Source: Teichococcus rhizosphaerae (GTDB taxonomy: Bacteria; Pseudomonadota; Alphaproteobacteria; Acetobacterales; Acetobacteraceae). Taken from it: a stretch of DNA of 64,000 nt. The first letter of the stretch is position 1. The number at the start of each line of letters is the position of its first letter. The notes under the pieces are model-generated. The model was not told the origin of the DNA and did not search any database. It worked only from the letters and a program-made list of their open reading frames with translations. Below are positions 32,427-40,497 of the stretch, piece by piece. Location: contig NZ_PDNU01000035.1 of assembly GCF_002631185.1 (NCBI RefSeq), positions 1-64,000 of the forward strand, in the 5' to 3' direction. The position numbers and the translations under genes were made by a program.

Positions 32427-33902
32427 TCAGCCTTGGGGTGCCGTGTCTCGGGGCGGCGCCGCGGCACCGGTGGCAGCGATCTCCACCGCGGCCATCTGCG
32501 CGGCGTCCTGTGCCGCGCCGGACTTCGCGACCCGGCGCGGGTCGGTGTCGAGCGCGAGGCCGGCCTCGTCGAGCAGCGCGTTGGCCTCGCGGATCAGCTC
32601 GACCGCCTGGCGGAAGTCGTAGCCGAAGGCGCCGGCCGCCTCGGGCTGCGGCACGAAGCCGGCCCGCACCTGGGCGATCAGCGCCGTGGTGTCCTTCAGC
32701 GGGTCGATCATCTCGTGCGCCGGCGGGACGTGGCTGACGCCGTCCGGCATCTCGGCCGGCCAGAGGCCGAGCAGCGCGCCCTGGGCGTGGAAGCGCTCGG
32801 CGATGGGCCGGACCAGCATCGGGATCAGCATGCCGTACTGGACCTGCTCGCAGAGCCGGCGGAACTCGATCTTGCCGGCGCGCAGCGAGGAGTAATTCGC
32901 CTGGGTCAGGTCGCCCGAAACCTGGTCGTAGGTCAGCCCGGTGCCGACCGCTACGGCCTCCAGCGCCCGGCGGGCGAAGGCGGCGTGGCTGCCGCCCCCG
33001 GAGGGGTTCACCACCTCCACGCTGCCCATGCCGCGGCGGTACAGGATCATCCCCGGCTCGAAGCTCTCGACCGCCCGGCCCTGGGCGTCGCGCAGCAGGC
33101 CGGAAGCGGCGCCGGTGAGCGCCTCCTCGCCCTCCTCCGAGACCACCGCGGCGAGGCAGGCCTCGATCTTGGCCTTCATCAGCAGCGCGGCCTCGTAATC
33201 GCCGAGATCGCGCAGCCGGAGCAGCACCGGCGCCAGCCAGGAGACGTCGCGCAGCTGGCCGGGGCGGCGCTTGCGGTAGACGTGCAGCACGTCGCTGGCC
33301 GGGATGCGCTGGCTGTTCTGCCAAGTCGCGCCCGGCAGGATCCAGGCGGCGCCCGGATGCACGCTGTGCAGCCAGTAGCCGATCGGCGCGCAGGTCTCGC
33401 CGAGGGCGATGCCCTGGATGGTCGGCACGCCGTCCACCAAACCGTTGCGCGCGGTGTCGAGGTGGTCCGCCTCCAGCACCTGCAGGCGTAGGCCGATCGG
33501 GTTGGCAGGCGACGGCGGCGCCAGCAGGAAGCGGACGAAGCACTCGCCGCTCTCGACCACCGCCCGCATCACCAGCGCCTGCAGCCCGTAGAGATCGAGG
33601 CGCCCCTCGGCGTCGCAGGCGGTGCCCTCCGCCCAGCGCCGCCAGGTGTCGGCATGGCGCTGGTCCGGCCAGCGGGTGGTGATGCCGGCGCCGACGGCAT
33701 TGCCGGTCCAGAGATCGACGATGCGGCTGGCGTAGGGGTCGTTGCGCACGGCGTCGCGGGCACGGCGGGCGACCGTCGCGGCAGCCAGACCGATCTCGGC
33801 ATTGGCGCTGCCGCCGGAGGGCGCCCAGGCGGAAGCGCGGTGGTCCTGCGCCGCGGCGTAGCCGCGCAAGACCTGCCATGCGTCGCGAAGGCGTCGGATC
33901 AC
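32427..33902 (-). CDS. Phage portal protein, lambda family
   Basis: A 491-residue protein, usual for lambda-type portals (lambda gpB 533). It begins MIRRLRDAWQVLRGYAAAQDHRASAWAPSGGSANAEI; family landmarks are ARRARDAVRNDPYASRIVDLWTGNAVGAGI, RLQVLEADHLDTARNG, IPASDVLHVYRKRRPGQLRDVSWLAP, EVVNPSG and LTYDQVSGDLTQANYSSLRAG, each quoted in pieces in order. The portal is the dodecameric ring at the capsid vertex through which DNA enters. Its start overlaps the gpW-like gene stop by four bases. The terminase of GpA type fits this portal type. Confidence 0.92.
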   Translation of the reverse strand: MIRRLRDAWQVLRGYAAAQDHRASAWAPSGGSANAEIGLAAATVARRARDAVRNDPYASRIVDLWTGNAVGAGITTRWPDQRHADTWRRWAEGTACDAEGRLDLYGLQALVMRAVVESGECFVRFLLAPPSPANPIGLRLQVLEADHLDTARNGLVDGVPTIQGIALGETCAPIGYWLHSVHPGAAWILPGATWQNSQRIPASDVLHVYRKRRPGQLRDVSWLAPVLLRLRDLGDYEAALLMKAKIEACLAAVVSEEGEEALTGAASGLLRDAQGRAVESFEPGMILYRRGMGSVEVVNPSGGGSHAAFARRALEAVAVGTGLTYDQVSGDLTQANYSSLRAGKIEFRRLCEQVQYGMLIPMLVRPIAERFHAQGALLGLWPAEMPDGVSHVPPAHEMIDPLKDTTALIAQVRAGFVPQPEAAGAFGYDFRQAVELIREANALLDEAGLALDTDPRRVAKSGAAQDAAQMAAVEIAATGAAAPPRDTAPQG

Positions 33903-34135
33903 CCGGTTCTCTCCCGCGAGAATCTGGCCAGCGTCACCGAGGGCCGACGGGCGGCGCTGTTCTCCGCGCCGCGCAACATGGCCAGCGCCCGGCCGAGTTC
34001 GTCGAGGCTCCGATACTCGACGGTGCGGCCTTCGAAGCTCACGCGCGTGGTGCCGCCGGTGTAGGCCGCGGCCAGCGCCGCCGCACGGCTGCCCGCCGGC
34101 TGCGCCAGCGCCCAGGCCAGGACGGAGGGATCCAT
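33899..34135 (-). CDS. gpW-like head-tail connector protein
   Basis: A 78-residue protein from the ATG at 34135. It begins MDPSVLAWALAQPAGSRAAALAAAYTGG, with TTRVSFEGRTVEYRSLDELGRALAMLRG typical of gpW-like proteins, a two-helix/beta-hairpin fold. In lambda gpW seals the head before tail attachment. The Arg-rich end SVTLARFSRERTG fits binding near DNA. It overlaps the portal start by four bases and shares one base with the previous stop. The longer upstream frame is shadow. Confidence 0.8.
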   Translation of the reverse strand: MDPSVLAWALAQPAGSRAAALAAAYTGGTTRVSFEGRTVEYRSLDELGRALAMLRGAENSAARRPSVTLARFSRERTG

Positions 34136-34743
34136 CACGCCGCCCGCAGCGTCGGCAGCGGCGCCGCCGCGTTGACGAGATAGGACAGCCCGCTCGGCGG
34201 ACTCGGCATGATCGGCGCGCCGGCCTGGTGCGTCAGCGGCGCGAAGAACCCGTTCTCGCTGCCGGCGGCGCCCCCGCCGGCGCCGCCATCCGCCGCGGCC
34301 GAGCCGAGCAGCAGCGTGTTGCCGCCGCTGAAGGCCTGGGTGCTGGTGCCGCGCACCGAGGGCGTGCCCGAGAAGCACAGCAGCAGCCACCAGATCCCGG
34401 CCGGGATCCAGCGCGGCCGCGCGAAGGGGCAGACCGCGCCGCCGGCGGCGGCGGTGTCGGCGTCCGCCAGCGGCTCCTCGATCAGCGCGCCGGGCCGGCC
34501 GGCGCTGTTGTCGGCGGCCAATGCCATGCGCAGGACGCCCGCCGCGCCGGTGGTCACGCTGACCGCCATGGCCGCGAACAGCCCGGGCCGGGCGAGGACA
34601 TAGGGCACGGCATACAGCCGGTTCGCCGTCATCGCGACGGCGCCGCCGACCGCGCGCGCATGCTGCGAGGCGTAAAAGCGCCCCGAGACGTAGGGCAGCA
34701 TCGCCGGCGCGGGCGGTAGGTGGTGCTGGAACAGAGCGGTCAT
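34135..34743 (-). CDS. Hypothetical phage protein, Gly/Ala-rich (202 aa)
   Basis: The family is not recognised. The product starts MTALFQHHLPPAPAMLPYVSGRFYASQHARAVGG and has short alternating hydrophobic strands (NRLYAVPYVLARPGLFAAMAVSVTTGAAG) and GTSTQAFSGGNTLLLGSAAADGG. The pattern resembles beta-rich virion surface or receptor-binding proteins of siphophages, which often carry FYASQ/RLYAVPY-like starts. Its place between terminase and gpW is unusual for a tail protein, so a capsid accessory role is equally possible. It overlaps the neighbouring genes at both ends. Confidence 0.6.
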   Translation of the reverse strand: MTALFQHHLPPAPAMLPYVSGRFYASQHARAVGGAVAMTANRLYAVPYVLARPGLFAAMAVSVTTGAAGVLRMALAADNSAGRPGALIEEPLADADTAAAGGAVCPFARPRWIPAGIWWLLLCFSGTPSVRGTSTQAFSGGNTLLLGSAAADGGAGGGAAGSENGFFAPLTHQAGAPIMPSPPSGLSYLVNAAAPLPTLRAA

Positions 34744-35093
34744 GCGAGGGGCCGGATGCCGAGGGTGAGGAGGCGCTCCGCCGCCTGGTCCACCGGCGCG
34801 GCGGCGAGGCCGGAGCGCAGCCGGAGCCAGCGCCAGCCGAGCAGCTGGGTCGGCGGCAGGGTGAGCGCGCGGCCGGCGGCGACCGTCAGCACCACCTCGT
34901 TGCCGAGGTGGTCGTGGAGGTCGGCCCAGCCGGCGGGCTCCCCCTCGTCGAGCGAGCCCTGCAGGGTGAGCGGGGCGTCGGTCCAGGCGGCGGGCAGCAG
35001 CAGCAGGCAGACGCCGTAGCCGACGCTGGCGACGGGTCCGCTCAGCGCCTGGCCGGCGGCGATGCTGGTGCGCACCGGGACGATGGCGGCCAT
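34740..35093 (-). CDS. Hypothetical phage protein (117 aa)
   Basis: The start at 35093 has GGAG 7 bases upstream. The product, MAAIVPVRTSIAAGQALSGPVASVGYGVCLLLLP..., is beta-rich: LTLQGSLDEGEPAGWADLHDHLGNEVVLTV and LGWRWLRLRSGLAAAPVDQ. The sequence pattern fits a single beta sandwich domain, possibly a virion decoration domain. It overlaps the following 202-residue gene by four bases, and the two may form one structure. No named family is recognised. Confidence 0.62.
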   Translation of the reverse strand: MAAIVPVRTSIAAGQALSGPVASVGYGVCLLLLPAAWTDAPLTLQGSLDEGEPAGWADLHDHLGNEVVLTVAAGRALTLPPTQLLGWRWLRLRSGLAAAPVDQAAERLLTLGIRPLA

Positions 35094-35106
35094 GTCTTTC
35101 TCCAGG

Positions 35107-37005
35107 TCAGCGCAGCCAGCCGCTGCGCGGCGCGAGCCAGCCACGCGGGCGATGAGTGTCGGTCGCGACCGGTGGCGGTGATGGGGGAGCGACATTCCCG
35201 CCGGTGGGAAGCTCGCTCGGTTGGAGTGGGGCGTTGGCGACCTGCTCGCGCAGCTGCGCCCAAAAACGCTCGCCGTAGCGGTCGGCGCCGAGCAGCCAGA
35301 GCGCGGCACGCGCCAGTACGGCGCAGTCCAGCGCTTCATTCCTCTCGCGCAGCTTCGCCCATTCCTGCCGGGCGAAGCCGCGGCGGTCCTTCACCGTGCG
35401 CAGCTGCTCGGCGACCAGCTGCTTCACCCACTCGGCCTCGATGCCCTGCGGCAGATGCACCCAGCCGGGCGGGAACTCCTCTGCGTCGCCGCGGCCGAGC
35501 CAGAGCCGGCGGTAGAGGTCGGCCTTCCAGGTCGAGACCGACACCGTCCACAGCTTGAGGCCGCGGCGGAGCTTGCGGCCATCGACCAGCGCATCGACCG
35601 GTGTCGGACCCTGCACCGGCTGCGCCCGGTTCCAGCCCTCGACGCCCTTGGTCGGCGCGATGCGCGGGTCCCGCAGCCGGCGGAGATGGCCGTAGACGGC
35701 GGCGGTGTCGCGCCCGCCGGTGTCGACGCAGGCCTTGGCTATGCGGATGGTGCCGCCGCCTTCGCGCGGCCAGTCCCTGGCGAGCAGCTTCGCCAGCGCA
35801 TCCCACGGCTCCCGCTCGCGCGGGCTGCCGGGGATGACCAGGTGGTCCACCAGCCAGGAGGAGAACCCCTCCGCCCAGCCCCAGACGTCGCACTCGAGCC
35901 GGTCGTCCTGCACGTCCACGCCCGCCGTCAGCACCAGCGCGCCTGGCGGGACGATGCCCATCCGGAAGTCCTCGCGCCGCTCGACCAAGCGCTCCCAGTC
36001 CGGCGCCTCGCCCTGCTCCTGCCAGGTCTCGCCGAGCACCGTGTTCTTGAAGGTCTTCAGGTCCTCGGGCTTCCCTTGCGCCGCATCCCAGTCGCGGGCG
36101 ATCTGCTCCCAGGAGAGCCAGCCCACCGGCGAGTAGAGTGCGGAGATGTGGAAGCCGACCGTGTGCGGGTCCTGCGCTTCCGCCGTGGGGCGCCACTCGC
36201 CGCCGGCCAGCATCGCGGTCTTGTGGTGCTCCTCGATCCCTTCGTCGCAGGCTTCGCAGTGGTAGCGGACCGAGCGCGGGTCGCCCTTCTCCCAGCGCAG
36301 GCGCTCGAACTTGAGCCACTGCATCTCCTGGCAGTGGGGACAGGGCACGAAATAGCGCCGCTGGTCGGAGGCAGCGTATTCGCGCTCGATCCGGCTGCGG
36401 CCGGCGATGGTCGGGGTCGAGACCAGGAAGGCCTTGCGCCGCCAGCCGAAGGTCCGCGCCCGCGCCTCGGCCAGCGCGATCGGGTCGCCTTCGCCCTCGA
36501 CGTCGCCGGGATAGGCGTCCACCTCGTCGAGGAAGAGGAACCGCGCGGTCATCGAGCGCAGCCCGACCGCACTGTTCGCGCCGGTCAGCACCAGGATGCC
36601 GCCCGGGAATTCCTTCGACAGCAGCGTATTGCCGCTGTCCCGGGCGCGGGCGGGCGCGACGCGCTCCTTGAGCGCCGGCGTCTCCTCCAGCAAGGGGTCG
36701 ATGCGCTGGCGCGAGAAGCGCTTGGCCAGCTCGACGGTGGGCTGCACCGCGAGCACCGGGGCCGGCACATGGTGGAGGATGTAGCCGAGCCAGCAGTTGC
36801 CGCTCTCGGTGGCGCCGACCTGGGCGCCCTTCATGAACACCACGCGCCGGGCGGGGTGCACCGCCGAGAGCGCGTCCATCACCTCGCGCAGGTACGGGGT
36901 CCGGCTGGTGCGCCAAGGGCCGGGTTCCGAGGAGGCACGGCTGCCGAGGATGCGGTGCCGTTCCGCCCATTCCGAGACCCTGAGCTGCGGCGGCGGACGG
37001 AGCAT
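35107..37005 (-). CDS. Terminase large subunit, GpA family
   Basis: A 632-residue packaging motor from the ATG at 37005. The ATPase half has a Walker A-like FMKGAQVGATESGN and Walker B RFLFLDEVDAYPGD; the coupling segment LVSTPTIAGRSRI follows. A zinc-like CPHCQEMQWLKF and YHCEACDEGIEEHHK pair is present, as in lambda gpA. The nuclease half shows TAGVDVQDDRLECDVWGW and CVDTGGRD. It cuts concatemeric DNA and pumps it through the portal. The C-terminus ends in a low-complexity tail. GpA-type terminases make cohesive ends, so cos packaging is predicted; the cos site itself was not identified. Confidence 0.95.
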   Translation of the reverse strand: MLRPPPQLRVSEWAERHRILGSRASSEPGPWRTSRTPYLREVMDALSAVHPARRVVFMKGAQVGATESGNCWLGYILHHVPAPVLAVQPTVELAKRFSRQRIDPLLEETPALKERVAPARARDSGNTLLSKEFPGGILVLTGANSAVGLRSMTARFLFLDEVDAYPGDVEGEGDPIALAEARARTFGWRRKAFLVSTPTIAGRSRIEREYAASDQRRYFVPCPHCQEMQWLKFERLRWEKGDPRSVRYHCEACDEGIEEHHKTAMLAGGEWRPTAEAQDPHTVGFHISALYSPVGWLSWEQIARDWDAAQGKPEDLKTFKNTVLGETWQEQGEAPDWERLVERREDFRMGIVPPGALVLTAGVDVQDDRLECDVWGWAEGFSSWLVDHLVIPGSPREREPWDALAKLLARDWPREGGGTIRIAKACVDTGGRDTAAVYGHLRRLRDPRIAPTKGVEGWNRAQPVQGPTPVDALVDGRKLRRGLKLWTVSVSTWKADLYRRLWLGRGDAEEFPPGWVHLPQGIEAEWVKQLVAEQLRTVKDRRGFARQEWAKLRERNEALDCAVLARAALWLLGADRYGERFWAQLREQVANAPLQPSELPTGGNVAPPSPPPVATDTHRPRGWLAPRSGWLR

Positions 37006-37030
37006 GGAGCCCGCCCGGCGCCGGACATGG

Positions 37031-37543
37031 TCACGGGTCCTGGGCCCGATCTCCGAGGCCTGGGGGATCGAAGCGATCGGCCGCCTCCGAAAGCAGGTCG
37101 GTGATGTGCCCCTGCAGGACCGTCTGCAGCAGGTGCGGGTCGACGCCGAGCTCGGCGGCAATCAGCCCGGAGACGCGGGCCGGCCAGTTCAGCAGCGCGT
37201 CGCGCATGGCGCCCGCGATCTCGTCGATCGTGGCGTTGACCTCCGCCACATCGAGCAGCCGGCGCTTGTTCTCATCGAGGGCAAGCCGCTGCGCCTCGAC
37301 CTTGAGGGCGAGCTGCGCGACCTTCAGTCGGGCATAGGGCGTGCCCTCGGCACCCGAACCGCCAGCGAGCGGGGAGCGGTGCGGATCCGCGGTCTCCACC
37401 AGGCGGCGGCGGGTCTTGTCGATATCCCACTGGCCATCCGGCTCGCGGACGATGCGGCCGCTGCCCTCGGCCTTGCGCAGCGCCGTCTCGCTGATGCCGA
37501 TGCGGCGGGCCGCCTCGCGGTTCGATGGGGTCATCTCGGGCAT
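37031..37543 (-). CDS. Terminase small subunit, Nu1-like
   Basis: A 170-residue protein. It opens with a winged HTH, SNREAARRIGISETALRKAEGSGRIVRE, and DIDKTRRRLVETADP, as in Nu1. The middle YARLKVAQLALKVEAQRLALDENKRRLLDVAEVNATIDEIAG is an oligomerisation helix, and DALLNWPARVSGLIAAELGVDPHLL is the segment that meets the large subunit. It recognises the packaging site. It lies 25 bases upstream of the large subunit gene. Confidence 0.88.
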   Translation of the reverse strand: MPEMTPSNREAARRIGISETALRKAEGSGRIVREPDGQWDIDKTRRRLVETADPHRSPLAGGSGAEGTPYARLKVAQLALKVEAQRLALDENKRRLLDVAEVNATIDEIAGAMRDALLNWPARVSGLIAAELGVDPHLLQTVLQGHITDLLSEAADRFDPPGLGDRAQDP

Positions 37544-37710
37544 GGCGGCGACCTCCCGCCGCGCGCGACGATGATGCAGGCCTCGTCAGGTTGGATTGAC
37601 GGCGCGCCGGGAGGATCGCCGGCGCATGTGATCGCGCGGCACCGCGCATTCTGCGTGCGCCTCACGGGGCACGCAGCGCATCATCGCCGCGACATCAGCG
37701 GAGAAGCGGG

Positions 37711-37968
37711 ATGTCGCCGAAGGATCCCGAGAAGATGGTGATGGCGACCGCTTACGCGATGGCCATGGCGGACGGTGGCGTTGGCACGCCGCGGGTGGTT
37801 CGACTCTACGTGGATGACGCGCGGAAGGTGCTGGTCGATGTACTGAAAGCGGCGAAGCGCCAGCAATGGGAGCTGTCGGAGATGCTGCTGGCGCTCGATC
37901 CGCCGAAGCCCAAACCGAAGCCCTGGGAGAAGTATCAGGGCCCGCTGCCGTCGCGCCGCGAGCCCTGA
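37711..37968 (+). CDS. Small hypothetical protein on opposite strand (85 aa)
   Basis: The ATG at 37711 follows GGAGAAGCGGG. The product begins MSPKDPEKMVMATAYAMAMADGG, has VRLYVDDARKVLVDVLKAAKRQQWELSEMLLALD and a Pro/Lys-rich tail. The helical core is compact, and the frame lies exactly between two reverse genes with no overlap, which supports it being real. No family is recognised. It could be a lysogeny-expressed regulator because it is on the strand opposite to the lytic genes. Confidence 0.55.
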   Translation: MSPKDPEKMVMATAYAMAMADGGVGTPRVVRLYVDDARKVLVDVLKAAKRQQWELSEMLLALDPPKPKPKPWEKYQGPLPSRREP

Positions 37969-37984
37969 GCCGTTCTGCGGGGCG

Positions 37985-38818
37985 TCACCCGGCGATGCGG
38001 TACACCGTGTAGGAGCCGCGGGCGCCCTCCTTGTTCGGCCCGACCTGGCGCACCCGCTCCAGCACCTCGACCGCGATCCCCTGGCGCTTCTTCAGCCCGG
38101 CGAAGAAGCCGCGGACCGTGTGCGGCGCCCAGCCGGTCGCCTCGGCGATCTGCGCCACCGTCGCGCCCTCGGGCCGACGCAGCATGGCCAGCACCTGCTC
38201 CTGCTTCGTGCCCTCGCGCGGCTTGCGCGGCGCTCCGGGCTCGCGCGGCATGCGTGCCGGCTTGCCGGCCAGGGCGGCGCGGAGACGCGCCATCGGGCCT
38301 TCGAGGGCGCCGATCATGTCGGTGTCGCGGTTGGTCGCGTCCTCCCAGGCGGTGAGCACCGCCGCGGCGGCATCGCGCAGGCTGCCCCGCGGCGCGGGGC
38401 CTGGCGCCGCGAGGGCCTGGTCGAGCAGGGCAAGGTCCTCCGCGCGGGTGGCGTCGTCCGGCGCCGCAGGCGCGGCCTGGGTGGGTTCGGTGGCGCCGGC
38501 GGGGTTGGCCTGCGGTGGCGCCTCCGGTGCGCCCTTGGGCGCCGCGTCCGGGGCCGGTGCGGCGCCCTGCGGGTCGATGCCGATGGCGCGCAGTCCCTCG
38601 TCCGTGATCTTCAGCAAGACGCTGTCGCCATCCACCATCCAGAGGGCCTGCGCATCGTAGGCGGGGCGGTGCACCGCGATCACCAGGTCGTTCTTCAGCA
38701 GCGCCTTCGCCACCGCCTGCCGCGCCGCGGCCGGCAGGCGCTCGGGCGGGTAGGCCAGGTGCTCGGGGTGCCGCCCGGCGGCGGCCAGGATCGCCATCTG
38801 CGTCTCGGTGAGCTTCAT
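37985..38818 (-). CDS. DUF3489 domain protein
   Basis: About 277 residues from the ATG at 38818. The N-terminal part MKLTETQMAILAAAGRHPEHL is a winged-helix-like start seen in phage DUF3489 proteins. An Ala/Pro-rich linker joins it to the C-terminal domain: GTKQEQVLAMLRRPEGATVAQIAEATGWAPHTVRGFFAGLKKR and GARGSYTVYRIAG, the full DUF3489 signature. The domain is a small helix-turn-helix DNA-binding fold. It precedes the terminase genes and could control late transcription. The family function is unknown. Confidence 0.85.
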   Translation of the reverse strand: MKLTETQMAILAAAGRHPEHLAYPPERLPAAARQAVAKALLKNDLVIAVHRPAYDAQALWMVDGDSVLLKITDEGLRAIGIDPQGAAPAPDAAPKGAPEAPPQANPAGATEPTQAAPAAPDDATRAEDLALLDQALAAPGPAPRGSLRDAAAAVLTAWEDATNRDTDMIGALEGPMARLRAALAGKPARMPREPGAPRKPREGTKQEQVLAMLRRPEGATVAQIAEATGWAPHTVRGFFAGLKKRQGIAVEVLERVRQVGPNKEGARGSYTVYRIAG

Positions 38819-38915
38819 CCTCGGGGTCCTCGGTCCGGCACCCGACCAGCCGGGTGCTACCGCCCCGAGCCCCGCCGGGCGCCACCCGGTCGGGGCCATG
38901 CGGGTGGCGACCGCA

Positions 38916-39140
38916 TCAGCCGGCGTATTCGCCGCGCTTGAAGTGCTGGTCCGCGATGTCCTTCAGCTTCGCGGCGGCGTCCGCGAGCCAGGCGGTCTCG
39001 CCCCAGAGCACCGCCTCGGGATCGGCGCCGAAGTGATCCGCGCTGGCCTGCTGCAACTCCGCGAGCAGCGCATCGAACTCGGCCTTCTTGGCCAGGAAGG
39101 CCTCGAGGCTCCGCTGCTGGTTGGCTTCGCGCTTGGTCAT
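38916..39140 (-). CDS. Small helical phage protein (74 aa)
   Basis: The start at 39140 has GGAG upstream; an ATG 12 codons earlier is possible. The product, MTKREANQQRSLEAFLAKKAEF and so on, is almost entirely helical and ends LKDIADQHFKRGEYAG. No family is recognised. It stands between the methyltransferase and DUF3489 genes in the same direction, with about 100 bases on each side. Confidence 0.55.
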   Translation of the reverse strand: MTKREANQQRSLEAFLAKKAEFDALLAELQQASADHFGADPEAVLWGETAWLADAAAKLKDIADQHFKRGEYAG

Positions 39141-39228
39141 CGGGCTCTCCGTCCTGCTCATCGCGTGACGGACCATTCGCGCTGCGGCGCGCCCGAGCCA
39201 AGCAACATGCAGCGTCAGATGATTGCTC

Positions 39229-40497
39229 TTATTGGGCTTTCTCGGTCATCCCAGCTTCGCCGACGCCGCGGACCGCGGCGATGTCGCCGAAGGTGCGGTC
39301 CTCGCCGTCCAGGACGGCGGCCTCCCCGGTGGCCTCCTGCCAGCGCCGGACGATGACGTCGGCGTAGGCGGGATCGAGCTCGAGCAGCACGGCGCGCCGC
39401 CCGGTGCGCTCCGCCGCGATCATGGTCGTCCCGGAGCCGCCGAAGGGATCGAGCACGGTGTCGCGCTGCTTGCTGCTGTTGCGGATCGCGCGCTCCACCA
39501 GCGCCACCGGCTTCATGGTGGGGTGCAGGTCGTTCCGCGCCGGCTTGTCGAAGTGCCAGACGTTGCCCTGGTCGCGGGCGCCGCACCAGTAGTGCTGGGC
39601 GCCTGCCTTCCAGCCGTAGAGCATCGCCTCGAACTGCTGGTGGTAGTCGGCGCGGCCGAGCGCGAAGGTGTTCTTCGCCCAGATGATGGTGCTCGACCAC
39701 TTGCCGCCGGCCTCCTGCCAGGCGCGATGCAGCGTCGGCCACTCGGACGAGGACATGCAGACGTAGCAGGCGCCCTTCGTCACCGAGAGCAGGTTCGCCA
39801 GGGCCGGGCGCAGGAAGTTGAGGAAGCCGGTGCCCAGCGCGTCGTTGGCGATGGTCATCTTCGCCGCGGTGCCGCCTTGGTAGGCGACGTTGTAGGGCGG
39901 GTCCGTGAAGGCCATGTCGGCGAGGCGATCGGCACCGAGCGCCCGCTGCACGTCATCTAACCTGGTCGCGTCGCCGCAGAGCAGGCGGTGCTCGCCGCAG
40001 CGCCAGAGGTCGCCCGCGCGGGTGACCGGGACGGCGGGCGGCGGCGGGGCGTCGTCGGCGCCGTCTTCGCCGAGCCCGGCGTCGGCCGCGGCCAGCAGCC
40101 GGTCGAGCTCCATCCCTGAGAAGCCGAGGACGTCGAGGTCCACCGCCGCCTCGTCGCGGATGCGGGCGATCTCGGCCGCCAGGAGCGCCTCGTCCCAGCC
40201 GGAGTTGAGCGCGATCTGGTTGTCCGCCAGCCGCAGGGCCCGGGCTTGCGCCTCGGTCAGGTGGGCAAGGCGGATCGCCGGCACCGCCGCCATGCCGAGG
40301 CGCTTGGCCGCCATGACCCGGCCGTGGCCGGCGACCAGCACGCCGGCGGCGTCGACCAGCACCGGGTTCACGAAGCCGAATTCGGCGATGGAGGCGGCGA
40401 TCTGCGCCACCTGCGCCTCGGAATGGGTGCGGGCGTTCTCGGCGTAGGGGACCAGCGCACCCACCGCCACGGTGGTGACCTGGAGCTCAGGCTGCAT
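39229..40497 (-). CDS. ParB-like / DNA (adenine) methyltransferase fusion
   Basis: A 422-residue protein. Residues 1 to about 110 are a ParB/Srx-like nuclease fold (PYAENARTHSEAQVAQIAASI; GFVNPVLVDAAGVLVAGHGRVMAAKRLG). Residues from about 165 form a methyltransferase with motif IV TDPPYNVAYQGG first and motif I DPFGGSGTTMIAAERTG near the end, the order of beta-class enzymes. The DPPY form points to N6-adenine methylation. It likely protects phage DNA from restriction. It overlaps the next methyltransferase gene by 11 bases. Both lack a linked restriction enzyme. Confidence 0.9.
   Translation of the reverse strand: MQPELQVTTVAVGALVPYAENARTHSEAQVAQIAASIAEFGFVNPVLVDAAGVLVAGHGRVMAAKRLGMAAVPAIRLAHLTEAQARALRLADNQIALNSGWDEALLAAEIARIRDEAAVDLDVLGFSGMELDRLLAAADAGLGEDGADDAPPPPAVPVTRAGDLWRCGEHRLLCGDATRLDDVQRALGADRLADMAFTDPPYNVAYQGGTAAKMTIANDALGTGFLNFLRPALANLLSVTKGACYVCMSSSEWPTLHRAWQEAGGKWSSTIIWAKNTFALGRADYHQQFEAMLYGWKAGAQHYWCGARDQGNVWHFDKPARNDLHPTMKPVALVERAIRNSSKQRDTVLDPFGGSGTTMIAAERTGRRAVLLELDPAYADVIVRRWQEATGEAAVLDGEDRTFGDIAAVRGVGEAGMTEKAQ

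Noticed and set aside
30322-33879. A 1185-codon open frame covering capsid and portal regions
   Set aside because: Only the part from 32424 leftward encodes the protease-capsid fusion; the rest is an Arg/Ala/Pro shadow of the portal gene, which is in another frame with a lambda-type portal sequence.
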